The notes: generated from the letters alone by a model not told the origin. 64,000 nt of DNA from Paraburkholderia sp. CNPSo 3274 (GCF_024206475.1 NZ_JAMBPR010000039.1:1-64000), one strand, 5' to 3'. Shown: positions 23,989 through 33,511, numbered from the stretch's first letter. Numbers and translations are program-made.

Positions 23989-24978
23989 TTAAACCACCCC
24001 TGCCCCATGCGCCTGCAGATCGGCGTGATAGCTCGAACGCACCATCGCGCCAACGGCCGCGTGCGTGAAGCCCATCTTGTACGCCTCTTCCTCGTACATC
24101 TTGAACGTGTCCGGATGCACGTACGAACGCACCGGCAGGTGGTGTTCAGAGGGCTGAAGGTACTGGCCGATCGTCAGCATGTCGACGTCGTGCGCGCGCA
24201 AATCGCGCATCACCTGAAGAATTTCCTCTTCGGTTTCGCCAAGGCCCACCATCAGGCCCGACTTCGTCGCGACTTCGGGATGCAGCGCCTTGAAGTCCTT
24301 GAGCAGCTTGAGCGAGTGCGCGTAGTCCGAACCCGGGCGCGCTTCCTTGTAGAGGCGCGGCACCGTTTCGAGATTGTGGTTCATCACATCCGGCGGCGCG
24401 GCGTTGAGGATCTGCAGCGCACGGTCGAGACGGCCACGGAAGTCCGGCGTGAGAATCTCGATACGCGTTTCGGGCGATTGTTCGCGCACCTGGCGAATGC
24501 ACTCCACGAAGTGGCCGGCGCCGCCGTCACGCAGGTCGTCGCGGTCCACGCTCGTGATCACGACGTACTTGAGCTTGAGCGCGCCGATGGTGCGCGCGAG
24601 GTTCGCCGGTTCATCCGGGTCGAGCGGATCGGGGCGGCCGTGGCCCACATCGCAGAACGGGCAGCGGCGCGTGCACTTGTCGCCCATGATCATGAACGTC
24701 GCGGTGCCCTTGCCGAAGCACTCGCCGATGTTCGGGCAGCTCGCTTCCTCGCACACCGTGTGCAGGTTGTGCTCGCGCAGGATGTTCTTGATTTCGTAGA
24801 AGCGCGAGTTGCCCGTGGCCGCCTTCACGCGGATCCAGTCAGGCTTCTTGAGCTTCTCGATGGGAATGACCTTGATCGGAATGCGCGAGGTCTTGGCCTG
24901 CGCCTTCTGTTTTGCGGTGGCGTCGTAGGGAACGGCGTCGGCGTTGGCGCCAGCGGGGTTCGCAGTGATGTCAGTCAT
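23989..24978 (-). CDS. lipA: LipA: lipoyl synthase
   Basis: 329 residues. Both [4Fe-4S] clusters are visible: the auxiliary cluster in CEEASCPNIGEC and the radical-SAM cluster in CTRRCPFC. GLGETEEE and the C-terminal RSSYHA (auxiliary cluster Ser ligand) are also present. The enzyme inserts two sulfurs into protein-bound octanoyl groups to make lipoyl cofactor. ATG 24978 (MTDITANPAG) is preferred over an upstream frame extension that would overlap lipB. It lies 13 bases after lipB and is co-transcribed with it. Confidence 0.95.
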   Translation of the reverse strand: MTDITANPAGANADAVPYDATAKQKAQAKTSRIPIKVIPIEKLKKPDWIRVKAATGNSRFYEIKNILREHNLHTVCEEASCPNIGECFGKGTATFMIMGDKCTRRCPFCDVGHGRPDPLDPDEPANLARTIGALKLKYVVITSVDRDDLRDGGAGHFVECIRQVREQSPETRIEILTPDFRGRLDRALQILNAAPPDVMNHNLETVPRLYKEARPGSDYAHSLKLLKDFKALHPEVATKSGLMVGLGETEEEILQVMRDLRAHDVDMLTIGQYLQPSEHHLPVRSYVHPDTFKMYEEEAYKMGFTHAAVGAMVRSSYHADLQAHGAGVV

Positions 24979-24991
24979 GCTTTCGATCCAG

Positions 24992-25906
24992 TCAGGCCGC
25001 CGGTGCAACGCCAGCCTGCGGTTGCGGCGGTTGCCCGCCTGAGACGGCCGCTTCGGCCGGGTCCATCGCGGCCGCGTAAGCGGCCGCTTCCTTTTCAGCC
25101 GCCTCTGCGGTCGGGTTCATCCCGGCCGCTTCGGCTGAAGGGTCTGTGGCAGCCGCTTCGGCCACCGCGAGAAGTGTTGCTGCGTGCGCCGCGAGATTCG
25201 CCTCGAGCCGCGCCGCCAGCGTGGCAGCGACATCGCGCCAGCTCGCCTCCACACCCAGCGTGGCCATATCGACGGTTTCGAGACCGGCGTAGCCACACGG
25301 ATTGATCGCGAGAAATGGGCCCAGATCCATCGACACGTTCAGGCTCACGCCATGATAGCTGCAGCCGTTGCGGATCTTCAGCCCGAGGGCGGCGACTTTC
25401 GCGCCCGTATGCGCGGCGCTCGCGCCGCTGGCGTCTTGCGGCACGTAAATGCCGGGCGCGCCGGCCTTGCGCTCGCCCGCGAGATTATACGCCGCCAATG
25501 TTTCGATCACGGCGTCCTCGATGAGCGTGACGAGCTCGCGCACCATCAGCTTCCGGCGCCGCAAGTCGAGCAGCAGGTAGGCGACCACCTGGCCCGGCCC
25601 GTGATACGTGATCTGCCCGCCGCGATCGATCTGTACGAGCGGGATGCCGCTGTTCGCCACGAGCAGGTGCTCGGGCTTGCCGGCCTGGCCAAGCGTGAAA
25701 ACGGGCGGATGCTCGACGAGCCAGATTTCGTCGGGCGTATTGGCGTCACGGGCGGCCGTGAACTCGCGCATGGCGTCGAAGCTCGTCTGATAAGCCTCGT
25801 TGCCGCGCCAGCGCACGACGGTGGGCGAACTTGCCGTTTGGGACGCGGCCTCAGCAGCGCCGGGGTCGGAAGAAATTTGTGAGGGTGAAACCAGAGTGGC
25901 GCACAT
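24992..25906 (-). CDS. lipB: LipB: octanoyl-ACP:protein octanoyltransferase with a long C-terminal tail
   Basis: 304 residues. The catalytic domain has the conserved GGQITYHGPGQ, the active Lys in KVAALGLKIRNG and the acyl-accepting Cys in NPCGY. It moves octanoyl groups from acyl carrier protein to lipoate-dependent enzymes, after which LipA adds sulfur. LipB is usually 210-250 residues. Here about 70 extra residues follow, almost all Ala, Glu, Pro and Met, with a loose repeat (NPTAEAAEKEAA, DPAEAAVS). The tail is read in frame to the stop and its codons match the rest, so it is probably translated, but it looks disordered. It is separated from ybeD by the DUF2917/lysR pair. Confidence 0.92.
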   Translation of the reverse strand: MCATLVSPSQISSDPGAAEAASQTASSPTVVRWRGNEAYQTSFDAMREFTAARDANTPDEIWLVEHPPVFTLGQAGKPEHLLVANSGIPLVQIDRGGQITYHGPGQVVAYLLLDLRRRKLMVRELVTLIEDAVIETLAAYNLAGERKAGAPGIYVPQDASGASAAHTGAKVAALGLKIRNGCSYHGVSLNVSMDLGPFLAINPCGYAGLETVDMATLGVEASWRDVAATLAARLEANLAAHAATLLAVAEAAATDPSAEAAGMNPTAEAAEKEAAAYAAAMDPAEAAVSGGQPPQPQAGVAPAA

Positions 25907-26026
25907 GATTCCGGGAGTTTACCGAATTCGGGACGAGCGCGCCGGGCATGCTGCGGATAACGGCGGCGGTGGGTTGCCTCCCATCGCCGCCGCTTTTGAA
26001 CCGCTGTCGAACTACCAGCCGTCAAG

Positions 26027-26353
26027 TCAAACCGTGCGCCAGCCATCGCCGATGTGAACGCCTGCACGCTGTGCGGCGCGAGCGGCCAGGTCGACCACGC
26101 GCTCACTCAGGCGCACCGGCGCGGCGAACCCCACCCACGCGGCCGCGCCGCCTTCCGCGCCGATCCACAGGCGCTCGCCGCGCCGCAGCCGCAGTGTGTG
26201 GCCGGGTTCGAGCCAGTAGTCGACGGTGTCGTCGCTGCGCGTGACCCAGACGGTGCCGCACTTCACGGTCAGCCGCGTGCTCCGGGCGACGCGCACTGAA
26301 GCCGTTTGATCGGCCGCCACTTCAAACGTGATATCTGAAGAAATTTCTCTCAT
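26027..26353 (-). CDS. DUF2917 domain protein
   Basis: 108 residues from ATG 26353 (MREISSDITFEV). The short beta-rich pattern VRVARSTRLTVKCGTVWVTR, then DTVDYWLEPGHTLRLRRGER, is the DUF2917 motif, a cupin-like small domain common beside LysR genes in Burkholderia. Function unknown. It is divergent from the LysR gene with 101 bases between, where a shared regulatory region is likely. Confidence 0.85.
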   Translation of the reverse strand: MREISSDITFEVAADQTASVRVARSTRLTVKCGTVWVTRSDDTVDYWLEPGHTLRLRRGERLWIGAEGGAAAWVGFAAPVRLSERVVDLAARAAQRAGVHIGDGWRTV

Positions 26354-26454
26354 TTTCGACTCCGAATGACCTGCTCCGATGGCTACAATCGTAGACACCA
26401 TAAGGGATCGAGCAAAACGATCAATTTTCACGGCTATGTGAGAAAAAATACGAT

Positions 26455-27432
26455 ATGGATCTGCGTCAGCTACCCGCGCTGAATGCGCTCAAGGCCTTCG
26501 AGGCCGCCGCCCGCCACGAAAGCTTCTCGCGCGCCGCCGACGAACTCTTCGTCACGCACGGCGCCGTGAGCCACCAGATCCGCGCACTCGAAGCGGAGCT
26601 GGGCGTGGCGCTCTTCTCCCGCGACGGCAAACGCGTGCGCGTGACCGACACCGGCCGCCGCTACGCCGGCCAGGTGCGCGAAGCGCTCAACCAGCTCGCG
26701 CACGCCACCCAGGAGATCCGCGCCGGCGACCGCGACCGGCGGCTCGTCGTTTCGATGCTGTCGTCGTTCGCGGCGCGCTGGGTCACGCCGCGCATCGGCC
26801 GCTTCATCGAGGCGCATCCGCAGTGGGACGTCGAGCTGCAATCCACGAATTCGCTCACCGACTTCGCGCGCGACGATGTCGATGTCGCCATCCGCTTCGG
26901 CTACGGGCACTATCCCGGGCTGCATGCCGAGCTGCTGCTCGACGAGATCTTCTTTCCCGCCTGCTCGCCCGATTTCAACGGCGGCAAGCTGCCCACCGAC
27001 CCGCGCGAACTCGCGACACTGCCGCTCCTGCGCTCGGACGACGAACTCTGGCGGCCGTGGTTCGACGCCGCGGGCCTCCAGAACCTGCCCGAGCCGAAGC
27101 GCGGCGTGCTCTATCAGGACTCCTCGAACCTGCTTCAGGCGGCCATGGACGGCCAGGGCATCGCGCTCGTGCGCCGCTCGCTCGCCACGCACGAGATCAC
27201 GCTCGGTCGGCTCGTGCGCCTTTTCAAGGACATCGACGGCCCCAGCCCATGGCGTTACTACTTCATCTGCCCGCCGCAACGCATGCAGACCGCGCGCGTG
27301 CAGGCGTTCCGCGACTGGGTGTTCGACGAGGTCGCGCGCTTCAGGCGGCTTTATGAGGACGCTTGCGAAGCCGGCCCGCTGATGACGGCCGCCGCCGCGG
27401 CGCAACGTGCGCGCGTCGGCGACGTGCCCTGA
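26455..27432 (+). CDS. LysR-family regulator, GcvA-like
   Basis: 325 residues. N-terminal winged helix: LPALNALKAFEAAARHESFS, then TAPCVT-type recognition seen as ELFVTHGAVSHQIRALE, as in GcvA/AmpR regulators. The effector-binding domain covers residues 90-300 (VVSMLSSFAARWVTPRIGRF, DDVDVAIRFGYG). The last 15 residues are low-complexity. It probably controls the divergent DUF2917 gene and itself; the ligand is unknown. Confidence 0.9.
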   Translation: MDLRQLPALNALKAFEAAARHESFSRAADELFVTHGAVSHQIRALEAELGVALFSRDGKRVRVTDTGRRYAGQVREALNQLAHATQEIRAGDRDRRLVVSMLSSFAARWVTPRIGRFIEAHPQWDVELQSTNSLTDFARDDVDVAIRFGYGHYPGLHAELLLDEIFFPACSPDFNGGKLPTDPRELATLPLLRSDDELWRPWFDAAGLQNLPEPKRGVLYQDSSNLLQAAMDGQGIALVRRSLATHEITLGRLVRLFKDIDGPSPWRYYFICPPQRMQTARVQAFRDWVFDEVARFRRLYEDACEAGPLMTAAAAAQRARVGDVP

Positions 27433-27451
27433 AATGAATGCCGCAGATGCA

Positions 27452-27481
27452 ACAAGGGCCGCACACATGTGCGGCCCTTGT
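27452..27481. terminator. Hairpin between convergent lysR and ybeD
   Basis: ACAAGGGCCGCACA and its exact complement around a short loop, 30 bases in all. It lacks a T-run, but its position between two convergent genes suggests transcription end or insulation. Confidence 0.55.
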
Positions 27482-27513
27482 CGTTCAAACTACAGCCAGC
27501 GAAACGCCAGCGC

Positions 27514-27807
27514 TTACAGCACGATCTTCACCATCGGATGCCCGGTGAGGGCTCGATAGATGTCGTCGAGATGCGCCTGGCTCGTGGCGCGCACCGTCAC
27601 GGTGAGGCCCGTGTAGTTGCCGCCGCTCGACGGACGCGTCTCGATGGTCGTGGCGTCGAAGCCGCCGTCGAATTCGCGCAGCACCGTCACGATAGTGTCC
27701 TGGAATTCCGGATGCGTCTTGCCCATCACCTTGATCGGGAAGTCGCAGGGGAATTCGATCAGCGATTCTTTCGCTGCGGGGTTGTTTGCCTGTTGTGCCA
27801 CGTTCAT
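27514..27807 (-). CDS. ybeD: YbeD/DUF493 family protein
   Basis: 97 residues. ESLIEFPCDFPIKVMG and the end LTGHPMVKIVL are typical of DUF493, an ACT-like small fold. In E. coli ybeD lies between dacA and lipB, and the same order is kept here apart from inserted genes. GGAGAA precedes ATG 27807, which overlaps the stop of dat by four bases (ATGA), so translation is coupled. Confidence 0.92.
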   Translation of the reverse strand: MNVAQQANNPAAKESLIEFPCDFPIKVMGKTHPEFQDTIVTVLREFDGGFDATTIETRPSSGGNYTGLTVTVRATSQAHLDDIYRALTGHPMVKIVL

Positions 27808-28766
27808 TTCTCCACTTCCTGTAGCTCGGCGGCCGATGCACGCACTGCTTGCGCCTCGCGTTGCTTCGCGCGCTGATACGCCGCGTAGAGCGCAGCATAG
27901 ACCGGGCCCGGCTTGCCGCCGCCTACTGGCTTGTCGTCGAGCGCGACGACCGCCAGCACTTCCTTCGTTGCCGAGGTCACGAGAATCTCGTCCGCCTCGC
28001 GCAGTTCGGCTTCGGCGATCTCGCGCGCTTCGAAGCGCACGCCGCATTCCTCGGCCAGCTCCTCGATCAGGCCGTAGCGAATGCCTTCGAGAATGCGGTT
28101 GCTGCGCGGCGGCGCAAAGAGCGCGCCGCCCTTCACGACCCACACATTCGACGACGATGCCTCGGTCAGCCAGCCGTCGCGCAGCTGGATGGTTTCGAAC
28201 GCGTCGTTTTCCGCGGCGTGCTGCGCCATCAGCACGTTGCCGAGCAGCGAGGTCGACTTGATGTCGCAATTCAGCCAGCGCTTGTCTTCAGCCGTCACAC
28301 AGCGCACGCCATGCTCGCGCTGCGCGACGCCCGGCAGCTTGAGCGGATTGACCATCGCGAACACGGTGGGCGTGGCCACCGCCGGGAATGCGTGGCCGCG
28401 TGGCGCGACGCCGCGCGTCACCTGCACGTAGAAGTTGGCGTGAGCATCGCGCGCGAGCGTGCCCGCGGCTTCGTTCGCCTCGATCAGACGCGCGACGAGC
28501 GCGCGCCAGCCCGCTTCGTCGAACGGATTCGCAATGCCGACCTTCTCGAGCGAGCGCTTGAGACGCGCGAGATGCTGCGCCATGCGAAACGACACGCGCA
28601 CACACGCCGCATCCACAGCGAGCGCATAAACGGGCACGACCTCGTAAATGCCATCGCCGAAGATGAACCCGCGATCGAGCACGGGAATACGCGCTTCGGA
28701 AAGCGGCGTGAGTTCACCGTTGAGCCAGACTAGCGGCTCGGCCGCTTGCGTCTCTGCGCCCGTCAT
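27804..28766 (-). CDS. dat: D-amino acid aminotransferase (class IV)
   Basis: 320 residues. Fold-type IV PLP aminotransferase with ARIPVLDRGFIFGDGIYEV, the PLP Lys in NCDIKSTSLLGNVLMAQ, and EASSSNVWVV. It interconverts D-amino acids and 2-oxo acids. It starts at ATG 28766, overlapping the dacC stop by one base (TGATG), and overlaps ybeD at its end: one operon dacC-dat-ybeD, linking peptidoglycan D-Ala release with D-amino acid use. Confidence 0.9.
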   Translation of the reverse strand: MTGAETQAAEPLVWLNGELTPLSEARIPVLDRGFIFGDGIYEVVPVYALAVDAACVRVSFRMAQHLARLKRSLEKVGIANPFDEAGWRALVARLIEANEAAGTLARDAHANFYVQVTRGVAPRGHAFPAVATPTVFAMVNPLKLPGVAQREHGVRCVTAEDKRWLNCDIKSTSLLGNVLMAQHAAENDAFETIQLRDGWLTEASSSNVWVVKGGALFAPPRSNRILEGIRYGLIEELAEECGVRFEAREIAEAELREADEILVTSATKEVLAVVALDDKPVGGGKPGPVYAALYAAYQRAKQREAQAVRASAAELQEVEK

Positions 28767-29977
28767 CACTTCTTCTTGTTGACCACGAGCATGAGCGAAT
28801 CCCACACGCGGCCCACGATACCGGCTTGCGGCACGGCTTCGAGCGCGACGAGCGGAACCTGCGCGAGCACCTTGCCATCCGCGCCCACGAACTTTGCCGA
28901 GCCGACCTGCTGGCCAACCGTGAGCGGGGCGATCAGCGGACTGTTGAGTTCGACCTGCGGCTTGGCCTTGTCGGCGGCGCCCTTGGGCAGCGTGACGAAC
29001 TGATCCTTCTGCACGCCGACCTTCACGGCGCCAAGGGTGCCCTTGTAGACGCGCGGCGTCGCCACCGCCTGGTTCGCCTGATAGATGCGCGTGGTGTCGT
29101 ACGCGCTATAGCCGTAGTTCAGCATCTTCAGGCTGTCCTGCACGCGGTCGTGTTCCTTCTGCTCGCCCATCATCACCGAGACGAGACGGCGGTTGCCGCC
29201 GCCCGCGAGCGGACGCTTGGCCGACGCGATCAGGCAGTAGCCCGCGGCTTGCGTGTGGCCGGTCTTCAGACCGTCGACCGTCGGGTCGATCCACAGCAGG
29301 CGGTTGCGGTTCGGCTGCTTGATGTTGTTGTACTTGAATTCCTTGACCGAGAAGATTTCGTAGTACTCGGGATAGTCGCGAATCAGACGCGCGGAGAGCG
29401 TGGCGAGGTCGCCCGCCGTCGTGTAGTGATTCGGGTCGGGCATGCCGTTTACGTCGGCGAAGTGCGTGTGCGTCATGCCGAGCTTCTGCGCTTCGGCGTT
29501 CATCATGTTGACGAAGTTCGCTTCGCTGCCGCCCACGAGTTCGGCCAGCGCGATGGCCGCGTCGTTGCCCGACTGCACGATCATGCCATACACGAGGTCA
29601 TGCACCGAGACCGGCTTGTTCGCTTCGATGAACATGCGCGACTCGTCGTTCTTCACGCGGCGCACGGCTTCGCTTGGCTCGATGACCTGATCCATCGAGA
29701 TCTTCTTGCTCTGCAGCGCCTCGAACACGAGGTACGCGGTCATGAGCTTCGTGAGCGATGCGGGTTCGACGCGCTCATCGGCGTTGCCGGAGGCGAGCAC
29801 CTGGTTCGCGGTGGCGTCGACGAGCACCCACGAGCGCGCATTCACGCCAGGAGGCGGCACCTGCGCGAGCGCGCTCGCGCTCGCGAGAAGCGAGGCGGGC
29901 AAGAGCGCTGCGAGCGTGACATTGCGAACGATGGAGGAAGGAACGAAAGACGTATGGCCAGAGGAGAGAAAACGCAT
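28766..29977 (-). CDS. dacC: D-alanyl-D-alanine carboxypeptidase (PBP5/6 type)
   Basis: 403 residues with a signal peptide (cleaved near ALAQ). All penicillin-binding motifs are present: SLTK (Ser 74, Lys 77), SGNDAA and GLKTGHT. A C-terminal beta domain and the amphipathic anchor helix IVGRVWDSLMLVVNKKK attach it to the inner membrane. It trims the terminal D-Ala from peptidoglycan stem peptides. ATG 29977 is chosen because the signal peptide begins there; longer reading is possible up to 30094. Confidence 0.93.
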   Translation of the reverse strand: MRFLSSGHTSFVPSSIVRNVTLAALLPASLLASASALAQVPPPGVNARSWVLVDATANQVLASGNADERVEPASLTKLMTAYLVFEALQSKKISMDQVIEPSEAVRRVKNDESRMFIEANKPVSVHDLVYGMIVQSGNDAAIALAELVGGSEANFVNMMNAEAQKLGMTHTHFADVNGMPDPNHYTTAGDLATLSARLIRDYPEYYEIFSVKEFKYNNIKQPNRNRLLWIDPTVDGLKTGHTQAAGYCLIASAKRPLAGGGNRRLVSVMMGEQKEHDRVQDSLKMLNYGYSAYDTTRIYQANQAVATPRVYKGTLGAVKVGVQKDQFVTLPKGAADKAKPQVELNSPLIAPLTVGQQVGSAKFVGADGKVLAQVPLVALEAVPQAGIVGRVWDSLMLVVNKKK

Positions 29978-30246
29978 AGGTTCAGGTCGGGCGGAATTGG
30001 GACGGGATGAACGTAGCGCGCCATGCGGCGCACGGTCGGTGAAAGCCGGAATGCGGATGCCGTGCATGCGCCGATCGCGGCGCAGCAAGCACAAAATTGG
30101 CGAACATTATACGCGTCACGTCGTGGCGAATTTTCGCGATGTCACACGTTTGCGCATACCTGTCGTGCATTTTTCACGCATTTCTCCCGGCATACGCGAG
30201 GTGACGAACGGCCTGCATCGGGCCCCGAAAGATTGGGGCCGACACG

Positions 30247-30879
30247 TCAGCGCCACGCTTCGACGATGATGCGCTTCAGGATATGAAGCTTGCGGTGCAG
30301 GAAATGTTCTGCCCCCGGAATCACGACGATCGGCAATTCCTGCGGACGCGCCCATTCGTACACCGAGAGAATGGGCACGGTGTCGTCGAGTTCGCCGTGG
30401 ATCACGAGCGTATCGTCGCGCACGGGCGCGACTTCCCAACGGCTCGCTGCCGTCCCGACGAACACCATGCGCTCGATTGCCCCACCCGCTTCGAGATAGC
30501 GCTTCGCGACGTGCGAGAGCACGAAGGTGCCGAACGAAAAGCCCGCGAGCACGAGCGGCACGTCGGTCTGGCCCGGTTGCGCGCGCATCCAGGCGAGCAG
30601 ATCGAGCAGATCGTCCTGTTCGCCGATGCCGTTGTCGTGCGTGCCCGCCGTTTCGCCCACGCCGCGAAAGTTCGAGCGATAGGTCGTGTAGCCGAGCTGC
30701 ACCAGCGTGCGCGCGAGCGTTTGCGCGACCTTGTTGTCCATCGTGCCGCCAAAGAGCGGATGCGGATGCGCGACGAGCGCAATGCCGCGCGGCGTCGTGC
30801 CAGCGTCGGGCACATCGAGCGCGCATTCGATCTTGCCGACGGGACCGTCGATCTGGAATTTTTGTGTCTGGGCGTTCAT
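30247..30879 (-). CDS. Alpha/beta hydrolase of COG2945 type
   Basis: 210 residues. VAHPHPLFGGTMDNKV is the family signature. The nucleophile elbow is AGFSFGT, the acid is in GELDDTVP and the His in PGAEHFLH. Such small hydrolases are cytoplasmic and their substrates are mostly unknown. Start ATG 30879. The ferredoxin gene precedes it by 47 bases and they are probably co-transcribed. Confidence 0.88.
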   Translation of the reverse strand: MNAQTQKFQIDGPVGKIECALDVPDAGTTPRGIALVAHPHPLFGGTMDNKVAQTLARTLVQLGYTTYRSNFRGVGETAGTHDNGIGEQDDLLDLLAWMRAQPGQTDVPLVLAGFSFGTFVLSHVAKRYLEAGGAIERMVFVGTAASRWEVAPVRDDTLVIHGELDDTVPILSVYEWARPQELPIVVIPGAEHFLHRKLHILKRIIVEAWR

Positions 30880-30926
30880 CGTGCGGCAGTCCTTACGGGT
30901 ACTTTTTGGCCGTGCATCGGGGTCGA

Positions 30927-31253
30927 TCAGCGATCGATCTTGAGGCGCTCGACCACCTGGCCGTTCTGCAGATGCGAGACGACGATTTCGTCGATGTCGC
31001 TCTCGTCGATATACGTGTACCACGTGCCTTCCGGATACACGACGACGGTCGGGCCCTCCTCGCAGCGGTCGAGACAACCCGCCTTGTTGATGCGCACCTG
31101 GCCCGGGCCTGCGAGACCCAGCTGCTTCACGCGCTTTTTCGCGTACTCCTGCATGGCTTGTGCGTTGCAATTCGCGCAGCTCGGGCGGTCCGCGCCGGGT
31201 TCGCGCTGGTTCAGGCAGAAAAAGACGTGGTACTTGTAGAACGAATCGGTCAT
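30927..31253 (-). CDS. Thioredoxin-like [2Fe-2S] ferredoxin
   Basis: 108 residues. YKYHVFFCLNQ then CANC, and further on KAGCLDRCEEGP give Cys 13, 26/29, 60 and 64 for a [2Fe-2S] cluster in a thioredoxin-like fold (as in Aquifex Fd4). Its electron-transfer partner is unknown. ATG 31253 is chosen since the family N-terminus starts there; the frame is open further upstream. It heads a probable operon with the hydrolase. Confidence 0.9.
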   Translation of the reverse strand: MTDSFYKYHVFFCLNQREPGADRPSCANCNAQAMQEYAKKRVKQLGLAGPGQVRINKAGCLDRCEEGPTVVVYPEGTWYTYIDESDIDEIVVSHLQNGQVVERLKIDR

Positions 31254-31415
31254 GGCGTGGGGCACCGGTGAGTGTCGTGCAGTGAGCGCAGGCTTGCTGA
31301 AAGCGCGTGGCCCGCCTTGAGGCATTACATTGCGTTGCGCGCGAGCGTGGCTGCGCGGCGATCCGGTCGATTATAACGAGCGCGGCGTGAACGCTCAGGC
31401 GAGCGCCGCGCGCCC

Positions 31416-32774
31416 TCACCGGTCGTGGCGAGCGCGCTTCGCGGCCCGGCGCGCGCGCCGCACGAGCCACGCGCGCTCGAGCGAGAACGCCGTCCACGCA
31501 AGCGCGGCCCAGGGCCACGTCCATGCGAGCCAGCGCGCGAGGCCGTTGAAGTGCAGGTAGCGGCCCTGCCGCCAGTCCGCGAGCACGACGTCGAAATACG
31601 GGTTCACCGGCAACACGTTCACGAACACGAGGGCCACAGCGAGCGCGAGTGTCGCCGCCGCTGCGCGCACGGCGCGCGGCAGGCGCAAGGCGAGAAACGC
31701 GAGAAGCGTGCCCCACACGAGGCCAGCGAGCGCCCCCGGCGTCGCCCAGTCGAAAATGAGCCCGCTTTGCGACTGCAGAAAGGTCGCGCCCACCTTGACG
31801 ACGAGCGTGAACGCAATCAGCGCGATGACGAGCCGCGCGCGCGGCGCCCGGGAGCGCATGGGGAGCGTCGCGAACGCCGCCGCGCCGAACAGGTTCAGCG
31901 TCGTGACGATCGCTTCCCAGCCGCTATCGGGCAAGCGCGCGGCGAGCATGTCGGGCAGCGAGCGCAGATGCCAGGCGGCGGGCGTCCAGGCGAGCACGGC
32001 GTCCTGCATCGAGCCGTCGAGGCGCTGCCAGAGCGCGCGCGCCCACTCGCCCAGGCCGAAGAGGCGCGGCGTGGGGTACATCGTCGCGAACGGCCAAAGC
32101 GCCGCGAGCACCATCAGCACTGCCGCGTCGCGCTCGAACCAGCGAAAGCGCAGGCGGCGCAGGAAGCCCCGCTCGAGCAGCGCGCCGGTGGCGGGCGCCG
32201 CCACGAGCGCGCCGAGCAACGCGCCGAGTGCATTCGACGCGAGATCGAGATTGGACGCGACGCGCGTGGGCAACCAGGTCTGCACGGCCTCCATGACGCC
32301 CGAGAGCAGCGTGCCCGCAATGGCGGCGAGCAGCACCGCGAGCAAGCCCCGCCAGCGCGGCCACGCGGCGAGCACGACGAGCGCGCCGAACGGCATGTAG
32401 CCGAGCACGTTGGTGACGATGTCGAACACTGTCCAGTAGCGTGGCCACGGATCGCCGAGATAGGCGAAGGGACTGAGGCCGAGCGAGCGCCAGCCGGAGA
32501 ACGGATACCACGAGCCATAGACGATCAGCGCGGTGTAAAGCGCGAGCGACTGACGCGAGAGCGTCGAGGCCTGGCGCGGCAGCGGCTCGCGTGTGGCGGC
32601 TGGCGATGGCGCTGATGACGCGGGCGCGGGCGTGTCGCCGCTGGCGATCGCACCGCGTTCGTCGCCAGCGCCCTGGCCGCTGTTTTGACCACCGCCCTGG
32701 CCACCCTCGTCGCCGTCCATCCCGCGCCGCCCGCCTTGCGGGGCGCGCAGCCGGAGCCGTCCCGCTTCGATCAT
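31416..32774 (-). CDS. VanZ-family membrane protein
   Basis: 452 residues. A Gly/Pro/Ser-rich N-terminal 70 residues is followed by about nine hydrophobic helices. The VanZ core is visible: GSWYPFSGW, FDIVTNVLGYMPFGALV and MEAVQTWLPTRVASNLDLASNALGALLG. VanZ proteins are linked to low-level teicoplanin resistance in Gram-positives; in Betaproteobacteria the role is unknown. The start is uncertain: ATG 32774, or an internal ATG at 32720 that skips part of the low-complexity leader. Confidence 0.85.
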   Translation of the reverse strand: MIEAGRLRLRAPQGGRRGMDGDEGGQGGGQNSGQGAGDERGAIASGDTPAPASSAPSPAATREPLPRQASTLSRQSLALYTALIVYGSWYPFSGWRSLGLSPFAYLGDPWPRYWTVFDIVTNVLGYMPFGALVVLAAWPRWRGLLAVLLAAIAGTLLSGVMEAVQTWLPTRVASNLDLASNALGALLGALVAAPATGALLERGFLRRLRFRWFERDAAVLMVLAALWPFATMYPTPRLFGLGEWARALWQRLDGSMQDAVLAWTPAAWHLRSLPDMLAARLPDSGWEAIVTTLNLFGAAAFATLPMRSRAPRARLVIALIAFTLVVKVGATFLQSQSGLIFDWATPGALAGLVWGTLLAFLALRLPRAVRAAAATLALAVALVFVNVLPVNPYFDVVLADWRQGRYLHFNGLARWLAWTWPWAALAWTAFSLERAWLVRRARRAAKRARHDR

Positions 32775-32842
32775 CCGCTATCCCGCCCTTGCCCCCAATG
32801 CCACGCCGCGCACTGTTATCGCGCGACGCCTGTCCATGTCCC

Positions 32843-33511
32843 TCAAGGCGTGCCCGCGAACGACTGCGTGCTCAGCCACGCGCCCAGCTGATTGGCGAAA
32901 TCGTCGCTGGCCGCCTGCAGCGCGCGCACGCCGCCCGCGGCGTCCGGCGTGGCCGCCGGCGCGCGCGTGGCGAACGAGCGCTGCGCCAGCACCTTGCCGC
33001 CCCGCATGAGCGTGGCACGCGCGGCCAGCACGCCCGCGCTTTGCGTCGGGCTCTCGAAGACCTGCTCGAACTCGTACAGTTCGACCTTGAGCATCGGCGC
33101 CTGCACGGCGTCGCCGCCCGCGAGCACCGTCGCGTGCGCGCCGAGCGACGTGCGCAGGTGTTCCGTGAGCAGCCGCGCGGGCGACATCGTCCAGCGGCTG
33201 TTCGCGTAGCGCGCCGTACGCTGCGAGTCGAAATTCATCCGGTAGAGGATGCCGTCGTTATCGAGCGGCGGCGGCGCGCTGACCGCCAGCACCTTCAGGA
33301 GCGGCCTGGCGCCCGGCGCCGCGGGGGCGGCCTGGGCGTCTTGCGCTTCCAGTGACGACTGCAGCCCGAGGTCGTAGCGAACATCGTTGATCGAAGCCGG
33401 ATTGCCCGCGCAGGCGGCGAGGAGCGCACCGAGCGCGAGCGCCGCCAGCAAGGCTGAGCCAGCCGCTGCGGCGCGTTGCATCGATCGTGGCAGGCGTGAT
33501 GTGCGTGACAT
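32843..33511 (-). CDS. ABC-type transport auxiliary lipoprotein (PqiC-like) of the Mla/Mce operon
   Basis: 222 residues. Signal peptide with lipobox LLAAC. The mature part (YDLGLQ, LKVLAVSAPPPLDNDGILYR, TMSPARLLTEHLR) matches the auxiliary lipoprotein family that accompanies MCE-type lipid transporters (PqiC/MlaE-associated). Probably outer-membrane-anchored and facing the periplasm. GGAAACGCA lies before ATG 33511. Last gene of the four-gene operon. Confidence 0.87.
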   Translation of the reverse strand: MSRTSRLPRSMQRAAAAGSALLAALALGALLAACAGNPASINDVRYDLGLQSSLEAQDAQAAPAAPGARPLLKVLAVSAPPPLDNDGILYRMNFDSQRTARYANSRWTMSPARLLTEHLRTSLGAHATVLAGGDAVQAPMLKVELYEFEQVFESPTQSAGVLAARATLMRGGKVLAQRSFATRAPAATPDAAGGVRALQAASDDFANQLGAWLSTQSFAGTP

